NCBI RefSeq assembly: GCF_019880225.1
Contig: NZ_CP082284.1
Span: forward strand, 620,001 to 684,000
Length of the DNA stretch: 64,000 bases
Direction: 5' to 3'
Source of the DNA: Halobaculum rubrum
Lineage (GTDB): Archaea > Halobacteriota > Halobacteria > Halobacteriales > Haloferacaceae
The notes under the pieces are model-generated. The model did no database searches. It was not told the origin of the DNA and worked only from the letters and a program-made list of their open reading frames with translations. The translations under genes and the position numbers were made by a program. Below, in pieces: positions 1 through 6,542 of the stretch (positions within the stretch are counted from its first letter, which is position 1; each line of letters begins with the position of its first letter).

Positions 1-113
1 CCGCCTCGCAGCATCTGAACATATCCCGCGTGAAACCAGATGGCGTTGGACAATCTATTTCCAGAGACCCGTCGTTTTCCCGCGACTGCATCCGCGTCAT
101 TTGAATATATAAT

Positions 114-124
114 TTGCACCAAAT
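114..124 (+). promoter_or_regulatory. TATA-like box before the TA-like module
   Basis: An AT-only stretch (aatatataatt) stands out in GC-rich surroundings about 34-44 nt before the ATG at 158. The spacing fits a haloarchaeal promoter with a short leader. It also argues against the in-frame TTG at 128, which would leave no room for initiation. Confidence 0.5.
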
Positions 125-157
125 TATTTGAGCTGTCGGATCCAAGAGCCAGTACGG

Positions 158-697
158 ATGGCTCAACCTAATTCGGGGTCGTGGACGGAGCGTCTGAGCG
201 GGCGTGAGCGCGTTCGGCACGTCGTGGAGCTGCTGGACAAGCCAACGCCGGTGCAGGAGATCGCAGATCAGGCGGACGTCTCGCGCGCGACAGCCGACGA
301 TGAACTCCAGCGACTGCAGAGTGACGACTGGGTCACGGAAACGACGGTCGACGGGACGAAAGCCTACGACCTGAACCCCGTCCGGATGCTCTTCGACGAA
401 GTGACGGACCTGATCGAGGCTCACTCACGTGACGAACTGGAGAGCCAGCTCACGGAGCTGAAGGAGGAACAGGAAGAGCTGGCGACGGAGTACGACGTTA
501 GTTCACTTGACGAGTTCCGGGAGCAACTCGCTGACGAGGAACTCTCGGCTGCGGAGCTTCGTGAGCGTCGCAACGTGATCGCCACGTGGGAAGCGATCAA
601 TACGGAACTCGGGCTCGTGAAACACGCCCTCCAACTGTATGATGATGTTATCGAGCTCTCTTCACCGCGGACCGACTCTCCCTCGACACTCGCCTAA
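158..697 (+). CDS. DUF7342-type winged-helix protein (antitoxin-like regulator)
   Basis: This 179-residue acidic protein has an N-terminal winged helix (about residues 14-70, with a recognition-helix-like ADVSRATADDELQRL stretch). A charged helical segment follows (about 85-130), then a C-terminal helical region. The family resemblance is to haloarchaeal DUF7342 wHTH proteins, recalled rather than searched. I chose the ATG at 158 because the TATA-like box lies about 34 nt upstream. The stop codon overlaps the next ATG by one base (TAATG), so translation of the two genes is probably coupled. A DNA-binding, autoregulatory antitoxin paired with the following gene is an inference from layout; no function is proven. 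Confidence 0.7.
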   Translation: MAQPNSGSWTERLSGRERVRHVVELLDKPTPVQEIADQADVSRATADDELQRLQSDDWVTETTVDGTKAYDLNPVRMLFDEVTDLIEAHSRDELESQLTELKEEQEELATEYDVSSLDEFREQLADEELSAAELRERRNVIATWEAINTELGLVKHALQLYDDVIELSSPRTDSPSTLA

Positions 698-1209
698 TGG
701 TTGTCTTCCTCGCTAATCGAGCGAACGTGCAGAGCAAGCGGCTCCACGACCGCATCCGGAACCGACTCAGCTGTACGTTCGAGAACGTTCGACGGCGGCG
801 TGTCGAACCCCGCGAAGCCGGCTCGTACCGGGTCGTCGCCGACGTGAACCCGCGGCAGTTCTTGGACGACGACGACGAGTACCCGGTGACGGCTGCGCGG
901 ATCGAGATCGGGTTTCAACTACAGACTGGAGAGCAGCACGAGTACTACTGGTTCAACTGGATCGAGCCAGACCGAAGTCTGCTGGTTGGTTGGCATCAGG
1001 ACGACACGCACGATGACCTCGGCCCAGTGCATCTGCAAGTCAACGACGGCGCGACGCCCGTCGCCCACGAACCAGCGCAGTTCATCGACTCACATCCGCT
1101 GGACGTCGTCGAGCGCAGACCCACCTCGCTTCGAGACGCAGTCCTCGCTGTCGAGTGGGAGCAGGGACGACCCGTCGGACTTGATTCCGCTGCCACGGTA
1201 CGTGAGTAG
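697..1209 (+). CDS. TumE/DUF6516-like protein, putative toxin partner
   Basis: This 170-residue protein begins on the last base of the preceding stop codon. Its centre is rich in aromatics and histidines (HEYYWFNWIEP, LLVGWHQDDTHDDLGPVH), followed by DSHPLDVV. This pattern recalls TumE-like (DUF6516, PF20126) proteins, which sit beside small HTH proteins in toxin-antitoxin pairs. No signal peptide or membrane segment is visible. Family assignment is from pattern memory and needs an HMM search; toxin activity is inferred from gene pairing only. Its position next to a tRNA and a duplicated tRNA 3' end fits cargo of an integrated element. Confidence 0.6.
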   Translation: MVVFLANRANVQSKRLHDRIRNRLSCTFENVRRRRVEPREAGSYRVVADVNPRQFLDDDDEYPVTAARIEIGFQLQTGEQHEYYWFNWIEPDRSLLVGWHQDDTHDDLGPVHLQVNDGATPVAHEPAQFIDSHPLDVVERRPTSLRDAVLAVEWEQGRPVGLDSAATVRE

Positions 1210-1261
1210 GCCCGTATTTTGGTGAGTTCTGAGTGACACCAGAAGCCAGGTAGTCACTCAT

Positions 1262-1297
1262 GTACCTGAGTATGTACACGGGTACGTACCTGAGTAC
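1262..1297. repeat. GTAC-rich direct repeat
   Basis: The 11-mer gtacctgagta occurs at 1262-1272 and 1286-1296. Five GTAC tetramers fall within these 36 bp. It could be an iteron-like or operator-like site, or chance; nothing in the sequence decides this. Confidence 0.45.
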
Positions 1298-1436
1298 GCA
1301 TTCGAGATCCACTGCGCAGTACCACCTGTGTGGATCGAAGTGCACCCACAGTCGCAGCTCGCGGTCGGTGAATCGGCTCCAAGAAACCCTGGAAAATTGC
1401 CCGCGCAGCGCCGCAGGCATTTGAACTCTGTGTCTA

Positions 1437-1458
1437 ATGCCGCCTCCCCGATTTGAAC
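1437..1458 (-). repeat. Partial copy of tRNA-Phe 3' end (att-like)
   Basis: These 22 bp are identical to 1565-1586, which covers the acceptor 3' strand, T-stem 3' strand and part of the T-loop of tRNA-Phe. Identity stops abruptly on the tRNA-internal side. This is the usual form of an attachment-site duplication made by a tRNA-targeting integrase. Only 106 bp separate the copies, too little for a functional element, so it is either a deletion scar or one of several tandem att sites. Confidence 0.7.
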
Positions 1459-1565
1459 CTCCGGAAGACGGTCGCGCTCACTTCGTTCGCGCGCTGCGAC
1501 TTCCGTGCTCAAATCGGCTCGGCGTCGGTTTCTCGACGGTTCGCTCCGCTCGCCGTCTCAAAATA

Positions 1566-1639
1566 TGCCGCCTCCCCGATTTGAACGGGGGACAGCTCGA
1601 TCTTCAGTCGAGTGCTCTCCCAATCTGAGCTAAGGCGGC
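1566..1639 (-). tRNA. tRNA-Phe (GAA)
   Basis: On the minus strand a full cloverleaf folds: acceptor GCCGCCT pairing with AGGCGGC, D-stem GCTC/GAGC, anticodon stem CTCGA/TCGAG with loop CTGAAGA (anticodon GAA), T-stem CCCCG/CGGGG with loop TTCAAAT, and discriminator A. The length is 74 nt, with no intron and no encoded CCA. Its 3' end is duplicated downstream at 1437-1458. Confidence 0.97.
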
Positions 1640-1698
1640 GCGTCTCAACGAACCTCGGCGGTATGAAAAAGCGTTTCGAATCGTACGCGGGCCCGCGG

Positions 1699-2292
1699 TC
1701 ACAGCACCTGACGACGCTCCTTGAACGTGATCGTCACGTCGTCGGACTCAACGGTGGTGAGGATCGTGATCCACCCGTCGGCCTGCTGGATCTGATACCC
1801 CTCGGCGTACGAGAGCTCCACTCTGCTCGTCTCGGTGGTCGAAGCCCCCGGCGCGAGCGATCCCACATCGCGGGTCCCTTCCCACACCATGTCGCCGGAG
1901 TCGGTGGAGTTGCCGGCGAAGATCCGCGTGTAGACGCTGACGCCCGTCGCCGTCTCGTTGCGGTTGTTGTCGAGTTGGACGGTCACGTCCCGACAGGTCT
2001 GGCCGCACTCCTCGATGCTCTCCACGACGAACGTGTACGGCGGCACCGACTCGACGCTGGTCGTCCCGTCCGAGGTGGTCGTCTCACCGTCGCTCCCGCC
2101 GTCACTATCGCCGGACGAGCCGCCGGTATCGCCGTACACTGTCCCGGTCGACGCCGGCGTCTCGGTCACGGCGTCGGACGAGCCACCGCCGGTGTCGCCG
2201 AACGGACCGATCCCGGCGAGGAACGCCGCTGCGCCGCCGACCGCGACGGCGAGAACGACGATACCGACGACCGCGACCGCCTTCAGGTTCAT
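1699..2292 (-). CDS. Membrane-anchored secreted protein of unknown function
   Basis: The 197-residue protein starts with a hydrophobic segment (about residues 4-26) that acts as signal or anchor. A low-complexity Gly/Ser/Thr/Asp linker follows (about 32-80), then a compact extracellular domain (about 85-195) with a Cys pair (ECGQTC). The domain has a beta-rich look with the phrase GVSVYTRIFAGN, reminiscent of FxLYD-type domains, but this is weak. I used the ATG at 2292 because upstream codons in the frame are not protein-like and the hydrophobic helix then sits at the N-terminus. Specific function unknown. Confidence 0.75.
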   Translation of the reverse strand: MNLKAVAVVGIVVLAVAVGGAAAFLAGIGPFGDTGGGSSDAVTETPASTGTVYGDTGGSSGDSDGGSDGETTTSDGTTSVESVPPYTFVVESIEECGQTCRDVTVQLDNNRNETATGVSVYTRIFAGNSTDSGDMVWEGTRDVGSLAPGASTTETSRVELSYAEGYQIQQADGWITILTTVESDDVTITFKERRQVL

Positions 2293-2454
2293 CGCGACTT
2301 CCCCCCGCGAGTGCGTTCGTACATCGACGGGACGTAGCGTCCCTGTGGACAAAAGGAGACGGTGCCGTTCGTCCGGCTCGACCCGGGGTACCCCGAGTTC
2401 GGCGACTCGGGGACCGTCGGGCGTCAAGACGAGCGGACAGCGGGCACGGATCGA

Positions 2455-3801
2455 CTATCCGAGAACGACGGGAGCCGCGAGGATCCCCGCTTTTACGAGC
2501 AGCGACTGGATCCCGAGCAACAGCGTCCCCCAGATGGCGACCGGGATCACGATCCGTATCCACCACAGCCAGACCGCCGAGAAGCCGCTCCCGAACGAGC
2601 TCCCGAGGTTCAGCTCCGCGGCCAACTGGTCGTCGGCGACCCAGCCGACGAACAGCGAGATGAACAGCACCGCAAGCGGCAACAGGAGATTGAACACGAC
2701 GTCGTTGTACCAGCCGAGGGCCCCGGTGTCGAGCGCGGTCGGCACGCCGACGAGCGCGACGAACACGCCGAGGCCCACGGCCGTCGGGATCCGGTCGTAT
2801 CCGGTTCGGTCGGCGAGGAACGACGTGGGAACCTCGAGGAGGCTGATCGAACTGGAGAGCGCGGCCAACAGGAGTACGACGAAGAAGCCGAGGCCGATGA
2901 CCTGGCCGCCGGGAATCTGACTGAACGCGCCGGCGAGAGCCGTGAAGGCCGTGCCCGCCCCGCCGGAGGCGGGAATCGAGCCCTCGATCGCGAACAGGAC
3001 CGGGAAGACGACGAAGCCCGCCAGCAGCGCGACGAACGTATTCACGACGACGATCGCCGACCCGTCGGCCGGGAGGCTGTCGTCGCGTCCGAGGTACGAC
3101 GAGTAGGCGATCATCGCGCCGAACCCGAGCGAGAGGGTGAAGAACGCCTGCCCGACGGCCGGGGGTACGATCCCGGCGAGGTCGCCCGTGATCGCGCCCA
3201 CGTCCGGCGAGAGGTAGTACGCGTACCCCTCGCTCGCGCCGTCGAGGGTGCTTACCCAGACGGCGAGCCCGCCCAGAAGGACGAATATCGCGGGCACCAT
3301 CAGCTTCGTCGCGCGCTCGATGCCGTCGGTGACGCCGAGCGCGACGATCCCGATGGTCAGGGCCATGAACACCGCGTGGGCGGCGACCGCGATCGGACCC
3401 GCGGAGACGGTCCCGAAGTAGGCGCCGGCGTCGCCGAGGTATCCGCCGGTGACGCTGCCGACGATGTAGCTCAACACCCATCCCCCGACGACGCTGTAGA
3501 ACGCGAGCGTCACGAACGACGAGAGGACACCCAGGCCACCCACGAACGACCACTCGCCGAAGCCGAGCGCCCGGAACGCCTCGACGGCGTTGCGCTCGCT
3601 TCGCCGCCCGATGACGAACTCGCCGAGCATCACGGGGAACCCGATCAGAAACACCGCCACTAGGTAGACGACGAGAAACGCGGCCCCGCCGTTGGATGCC
3701 GTCTGAAAGGGGAACGACCAGATGTTTCCGAGCCCCACCGCGCTGCCGACGGCGGCGAGAATAAAGCCGACTCGTGACGTCCACGTCTCTCGCTCACGCA
3801 T
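2455..3801 (-). CDS. Sodium-dependent NSS/SNF family symporter
   Basis: This 448-residue polytopic membrane protein belongs to the neurotransmitter:sodium symporter family, which uses Na+ to import amino acids or related solutes. The N-terminus has the diagnostic TM1 signature (RVGFILAAVGSAVGLGNIWS) with the unwound GSAVGLGN segment for Na+ and substrate. About eleven or twelve hydrophobic helices follow, the usual bacterial/archaeal size. The start is the ATG at 3801, directly before RERETWTSRVGF; the longer frame upstream is unlikely. It is divergent from the malate:quinone oxidoreductase gene across a 182-bp spacer. The substrate cannot be told from sequence. Confidence 0.92.
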   Translation of the reverse strand: MRERETWTSRVGFILAAVGSAVGLGNIWSFPFQTASNGGAAFLVVYLVAVFLIGFPVMLGEFVIGRRSERNAVEAFRALGFGEWSFVGGLGVLSSFVTLAFYSVVGGWVLSYIVGSVTGGYLGDAGAYFGTVSAGPIAVAAHAVFMALTIGIVALGVTDGIERATKLMVPAIFVLLGGLAVWVSTLDGASEGYAYYLSPDVGAITGDLAGIVPPAVGQAFFTLSLGFGAMIAYSSYLGRDDSLPADGSAIVVVNTFVALLAGFVVFPVLFAIEGSIPASGGAGTAFTALAGAFSQIPGGQVIGLGFFVVLLLAALSSSISLLEVPTSFLADRTGYDRIPTAVGLGVFVALVGVPTALDTGALGWYNDVVFNLLLPLAVLFISLFVGWVADDQLAAELNLGSSFGSGFSAVWLWWIRIVIPVAIWGTLLLGIQSLLVKAGILAAPVVLG

Positions 3802-3983
3802 GGTTCGTCCGGACGAATTCCGCTGACGCTGATGATATCCTTCGGACCGTTGTACGTCGTGTCGTAGACGAAATATGACGGAACAGCTAGCGGTTCGTGC
3901 GCAACGATCGAGAGAGCAATAACGGACGCAAAGAAGATGAGTTATTTGCTTTCGGTGTCGCAGTCGACATAGCACCCACCACA

Positions 3984-5339
3984 ATGTCCGACACGTACGA
4001 CCTCGTTATCGTCGGCGGAGGTATCAGCGGTGCCTCGCTGTTGTACACGACGGCGAAGTTCACCGACATCGAGTCGATCGCGCTGATCGAGAAAGAGCCG
4101 GAGATCGCCGCGATCAACTCCCACCACACGAACAACTCCCAGACCCTGCACTTCGGGGACATCGAGACCAACTACACCCTCGAGAAGGCGGAGGAGGTGA
4201 AGGAGGGCGCCGAGCTGCTCGCCGGCTACCTCGAGAACCACGACGCGGACCGAGAGATGCACGCCAAGCGCAGCAAGATGGTGCTCGGCGTCGGTGACGA
4301 TGAAGTCGCGAAGCTGGAGCAGCGCTACCACGACAACGGGTTCGGGGACCTCTTCCCGAAGCTCCGACCGATCGGCCGCGACGAGATCGACGAGATCGAG
4401 CCGAAGGTCGTCGAGGGACGCGATCCGGACACGGAGATGCTCGCGCTGCAGACGCCCGACGGCTACGTCGTCGACTACGGGAAAACGACGAAGTCGTTTG
4501 TCGAGCAGGCCCGCGAGGAGGCGACCGTCGACGTGAAGACCGGGACCGAGGTCACTTCCGTCGAGCCGACACCCGACGGCTACACGTTCGAGACGTCCGG
4601 CGGTCGGGTCGACTCGCAGGTGGCCGTCGTCGCCGCCGGCTCGCACAGCCTCCAGATGGCGAAACGGCTCGGGTACGGCCAGAACAAGGTCCTGTTGCCC
4701 GTCGCCGGCAGCTTCTTCCTCGCCGACGACCTCCTGAACGGAAAGGTGTACACGCTGCAGATGAAGAAGCTCCCCTTCGCGGCCGTCCACGGCGACGCGG
4801 ACGTGCACGACCCGAGCGTGACGCGGTTCGGTCCGACCGCGAAGCTCGTCCCCGCACTCGAACGCGGGCGCCTCTCGACGGTGTCGGACTTCCTCGACGT
4901 GTTCGGCCTCAACGCGGCGTCGTTCCTCAGCTACGCCAACATCCTCGCGGACCGGATCCTCCTGCCGTACGTGCTCCAGAACCTCGTGTACGACCTCCCG
5001 GTCGTGGGGACGAAGCAGTTCCTCCCGGAGGTCCAGAAGGTCGTCCCGAGCGTCGAACTCGACGACATCGAGCGCGCCAAGGGGTACGGCGGGGTCCGCC
5101 CGCAGATCGTCGACACCGAGAAACGGTCCCTCGACATGGGCGAGGCGAAGATCGTCGGCAAGGACATCGTCTTTAACATCACGCCGTCGCCGGGTGCCTC
5201 GACGTGCCTGAAGAACGCGATGCGTGACACCCACACGCTGATGGACTTCTTCGACGGCGAGTACTCCTTCGACGAGGAGGCGTTCCGCGAGGAGACGATC
5301 GGGAACTTCCCGTACGCGGACGCCGCTCCCGCGGAGTAA
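3984..5339 (+). CDS. mqo: Malate:quinone oxidoreductase (FAD-dependent)
   Basis: This 451-residue flavoprotein would oxidise malate to oxaloacetate and pass electrons to the quinone pool at the membrane. The dinucleotide-binding motif GGGISG lies at residues 11-16, then INSHHTNNSQTLHFGDIETN, a block I associate with the epsilon-proteobacterial type of Mqo. A second FAD-binding stretch (VAVVAAGSHS) is in the middle, and GGVRPQI with SPGASTC near the C-terminus. No membrane helix is seen, as expected of a peripheral enzyme. The ATG at 3984 gives the normal N-terminus. It could be a related FAD oxidoreductase such as an L-2-hydroxyglutarate oxidase, but the NNSQTLHFGDIE block favours Mqo. Confidence 0.85.
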   Translation: MSDTYDLVIVGGGISGASLLYTTAKFTDIESIALIEKEPEIAAINSHHTNNSQTLHFGDIETNYTLEKAEEVKEGAELLAGYLENHDADREMHAKRSKMVLGVGDDEVAKLEQRYHDNGFGDLFPKLRPIGRDEIDEIEPKVVEGRDPDTEMLALQTPDGYVVDYGKTTKSFVEQAREEATVDVKTGTEVTSVEPTPDGYTFETSGGRVDSQVAVVAAGSHSLQMAKRLGYGQNKVLLPVAGSFFLADDLLNGKVYTLQMKKLPFAAVHGDADVHDPSVTRFGPTAKLVPALERGRLSTVSDFLDVFGLNAASFLSYANILADRILLPYVLQNLVYDLPVVGTKQFLPEVQKVVPSVELDDIERAKGYGGVRPQIVDTEKRSLDMGEAKIVGKDIVFNITPSPGASTCLKNAMRDTHTLMDFFDGEYSFDEEAFREETIGNFPYADAAPAE

Positions 5340-5463
5340 CTCCTCGCTCGGTACCTCGTCGGCGACGGTCCGGAACTGACGAAGTGGGCTCGGACGGGTT
5401 GGACGCGGTCACTGTCGTTCCCTGCTCACGAGTTCGCTTCGTTCCTCTCGTGTCGGCGGCAGA

Positions 5464-5489
5464 ACTGGGCTCGGGCGGAGTTGAACCAC
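5464..5489 (-). repeat. tRNA-Val 3'-end copy A
   Basis: Identical over 26 bp to 5788-5813, which spans two bases beyond the discriminator, the acceptor 3' strand, the T-stem 3' strand and part of the T-loop. It shares 28 bp with copy B. The rest of the tRNA is absent, so it is not a tRNA gene. Confidence 0.85.
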
Positions 5490-5515
5490 GCCGAGACGTT
5501 CCGGGTCGCTCGCGA

Positions 5516-5545
5516 CGCTCACGGGTCACTTCGTTCCCCGTTCGC
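5516..5545 (-). repeat. Dispersed ~30 bp intergenic repeat, copy 1
   Basis: On the minus strand this matches 13128-13158 and 48100-48130 with one difference in 30 bp. All copies lie between genes, next to other repeats. Core bases: GAACGGGGAACG, then AGTGACCCGTGAGCG. Confidence 0.75.
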
Positions 5546-5674
5546 ATCGAGGTCTCGCTTCGCTCGACCTCGTACCGCTCGCTTCCCGGGCTGCGACTCG
5601 TCTGGTTCAACACCGCTGACGCCATGCACGCGGCCACGGCTCCTCGCTTCGCTCGTCGCGGTGTGGCCGCGAGA

Positions 5675-5700
5675 ACTGGGCTCGGGCGGAGTTGAACCAC
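5675..5700 (-). repeat. tRNA-Val 3'-end copy B
   Basis: An exact 26-bp copy of 5788-5813, 211 bp from copy A and 113 bp from the tRNA itself. Same boundaries as copy A, so the duplicated unit has a fixed inner end. Confidence 0.85.
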
Positions 5701-5789
5701 GGTCGTTCCGCTCGCGGCGCTCGCTTCACTCCCTGCTTCAGACTCCGCCTCGCAGAACGTCCCGGCCCTCGCTCCGCTCGGCACTCGAC

Positions 5790-5862
5790 TGGGCTCGGGC
5801 GGAGTTGAACCACCGATCTCTTCCTTGTAAGGGAAGCGTCATAACCACTAGACCACGAGCCC
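5790..5862 (-). tRNA. tRNA-Val (TAC)
   Basis: The minus strand folds as a 73-nt tRNA: acceptor GGGCTCG/CGAGCCC, anticodon stem CTTCC/GGAAG with loop CTTACAA (anticodon TAC), T-stem GGTGG/CCGCC with loop TTCAACT, discriminator A. No intron, no encoded CCA. The 3' end is copied twice downstream. Confidence 0.96.
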
Positions 5863-5945
5863 GTACCCGGACACACCGGCCGCGCTCGAATAACGCTTAC
5901 CTTTTGCCCGATACGCTTTCCAGTTCCGCGCTCGACAGTACCCGT

Positions 5946-6440
5946 ATGACCGTCCGTCGCCGCGTCGCCCCCGCGCTCCTCGCGCTGCTGGTCGTGCTCG
6001 CCGGCTGCACCGGCACCGTCGCGAACGTCGCGAACGACGGCGAGTACGAGCGCACGACCGTCACCGTCGTCGACGGGAGCGGCACCGAACTCGGCAGCGT
6101 GGACGCGCGCGTCGCCGACACCTTCGACAAGCGCTACACCGGACTCTCCGACACCGAGTCGCTCGGGCCCGACGAGGGAATGCTGTTCGTCCACGACACC
6201 GAGGACCGGCACGCGTACGTGATGCGCGACATGGCGTTCCCGATCGACATCGTGTTCGTCGCCGCCAACGGCACGATCACCCGGATCCACCACGCGGAAC
6301 TCCCGCCCGAGGGAACGAGCGGGTCCGACCTCGCGCGCTACCGCGGAACCGGGAAGTACGTGCTCGAAGTGCCGTACGGCTGGACGAACGACCACGGCGT
6401 GTGTGAGGGCGATACCGTCGAGATCGCCGGCGACTACTGA
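5946..6440 (+). CDS. DUF192 family lipoprotein
   Basis: This 164-residue protein has an arginine-rich N-terminus, a hydrophobic core and a lipobox (LAGC, Cys21), so it is probably exported and lipid-anchored. The mature part is a DUF192 domain, with the typical phrases RYTGLSDTESLGPDEGMLFV and MRDMAFPIDIVFVAANG and a C-terminal GKYVLEVPYGW. DUF192 is a small beta-barrel domain without an assigned reaction. The ATG at 5946 places the signal peptide at the terminus. It lies just beyond tRNA-Val, divergent from it. Confidence 0.9.
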   Translation: MTVRRRVAPALLALLVVLAGCTGTVANVANDGEYERTTVTVVDGSGTELGSVDARVADTFDKRYTGLSDTESLGPDEGMLFVHDTEDRHAYVMRDMAFPIDIVFVAANGTITRIHHAELPPEGTSGSDLARYRGTGKYVLEVPYGWTNDHGVCEGDTVEIAGDY

Positions 6441-6542
6441 GCGTCGCCGCCGCGGGGCGTGGCGGAGGCGACCGCGCCGGACCCGGCTATGTTTCGGTTC
6501 GAAGCGAACCGTTTAGGGTGTTGGTGTCGCTGTGAATACGTA

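Larger units (their letters stand above)
1210..1565. other. Intergenic region with GTAC-rich repeat and tRNA-end copy
   Basis: No convincing gene lies in these 356 bp. They hold a GTAC-rich direct repeat (1262-1297), a 22-bp copy of the tRNA-Phe 3' end (1437-1458), and low-complexity 'cgctc/cttcg' sequence between that copy and the tRNA. ORFs crossing the stretch are short and arginine- or proline-rich, unlike the acidic proteins of the neighbours. Confidence 0.6.
5340..5789. other. Gene-free spacer with tRNA-Val 3'-end copies
   Basis: The 450 bp downstream of tRNA-Val hold two exact 26-bp copies of its 3' end (5464-5489 and 5675-5700), a degenerate third near 5385, one member of a dispersed ~30 bp repeat (5516-5545, minus orientation), and 'ttcgct/cgctc' low-complexity DNA. 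No acceptable ORF is present. Confidence 0.7.

Noticed and set aside
1-1640. Integrase gene that would explain the tRNA-Phe copy
   Set aside because: No recombinase-like protein is encoded here; it may lie left of the window or be lost.
2105-3784. Long minus-strand ORF overlapping the NSS transporter
   Set aside because: It is Arg/Gly-rich and out of frame with the clear membrane protein at 2455-3801.
5464-5700. Extra tRNA genes or tRNA pseudogenes
   Set aside because: Only the 3' 26 bp of tRNA-Val are present; there is no anticodon arm or 5' half.
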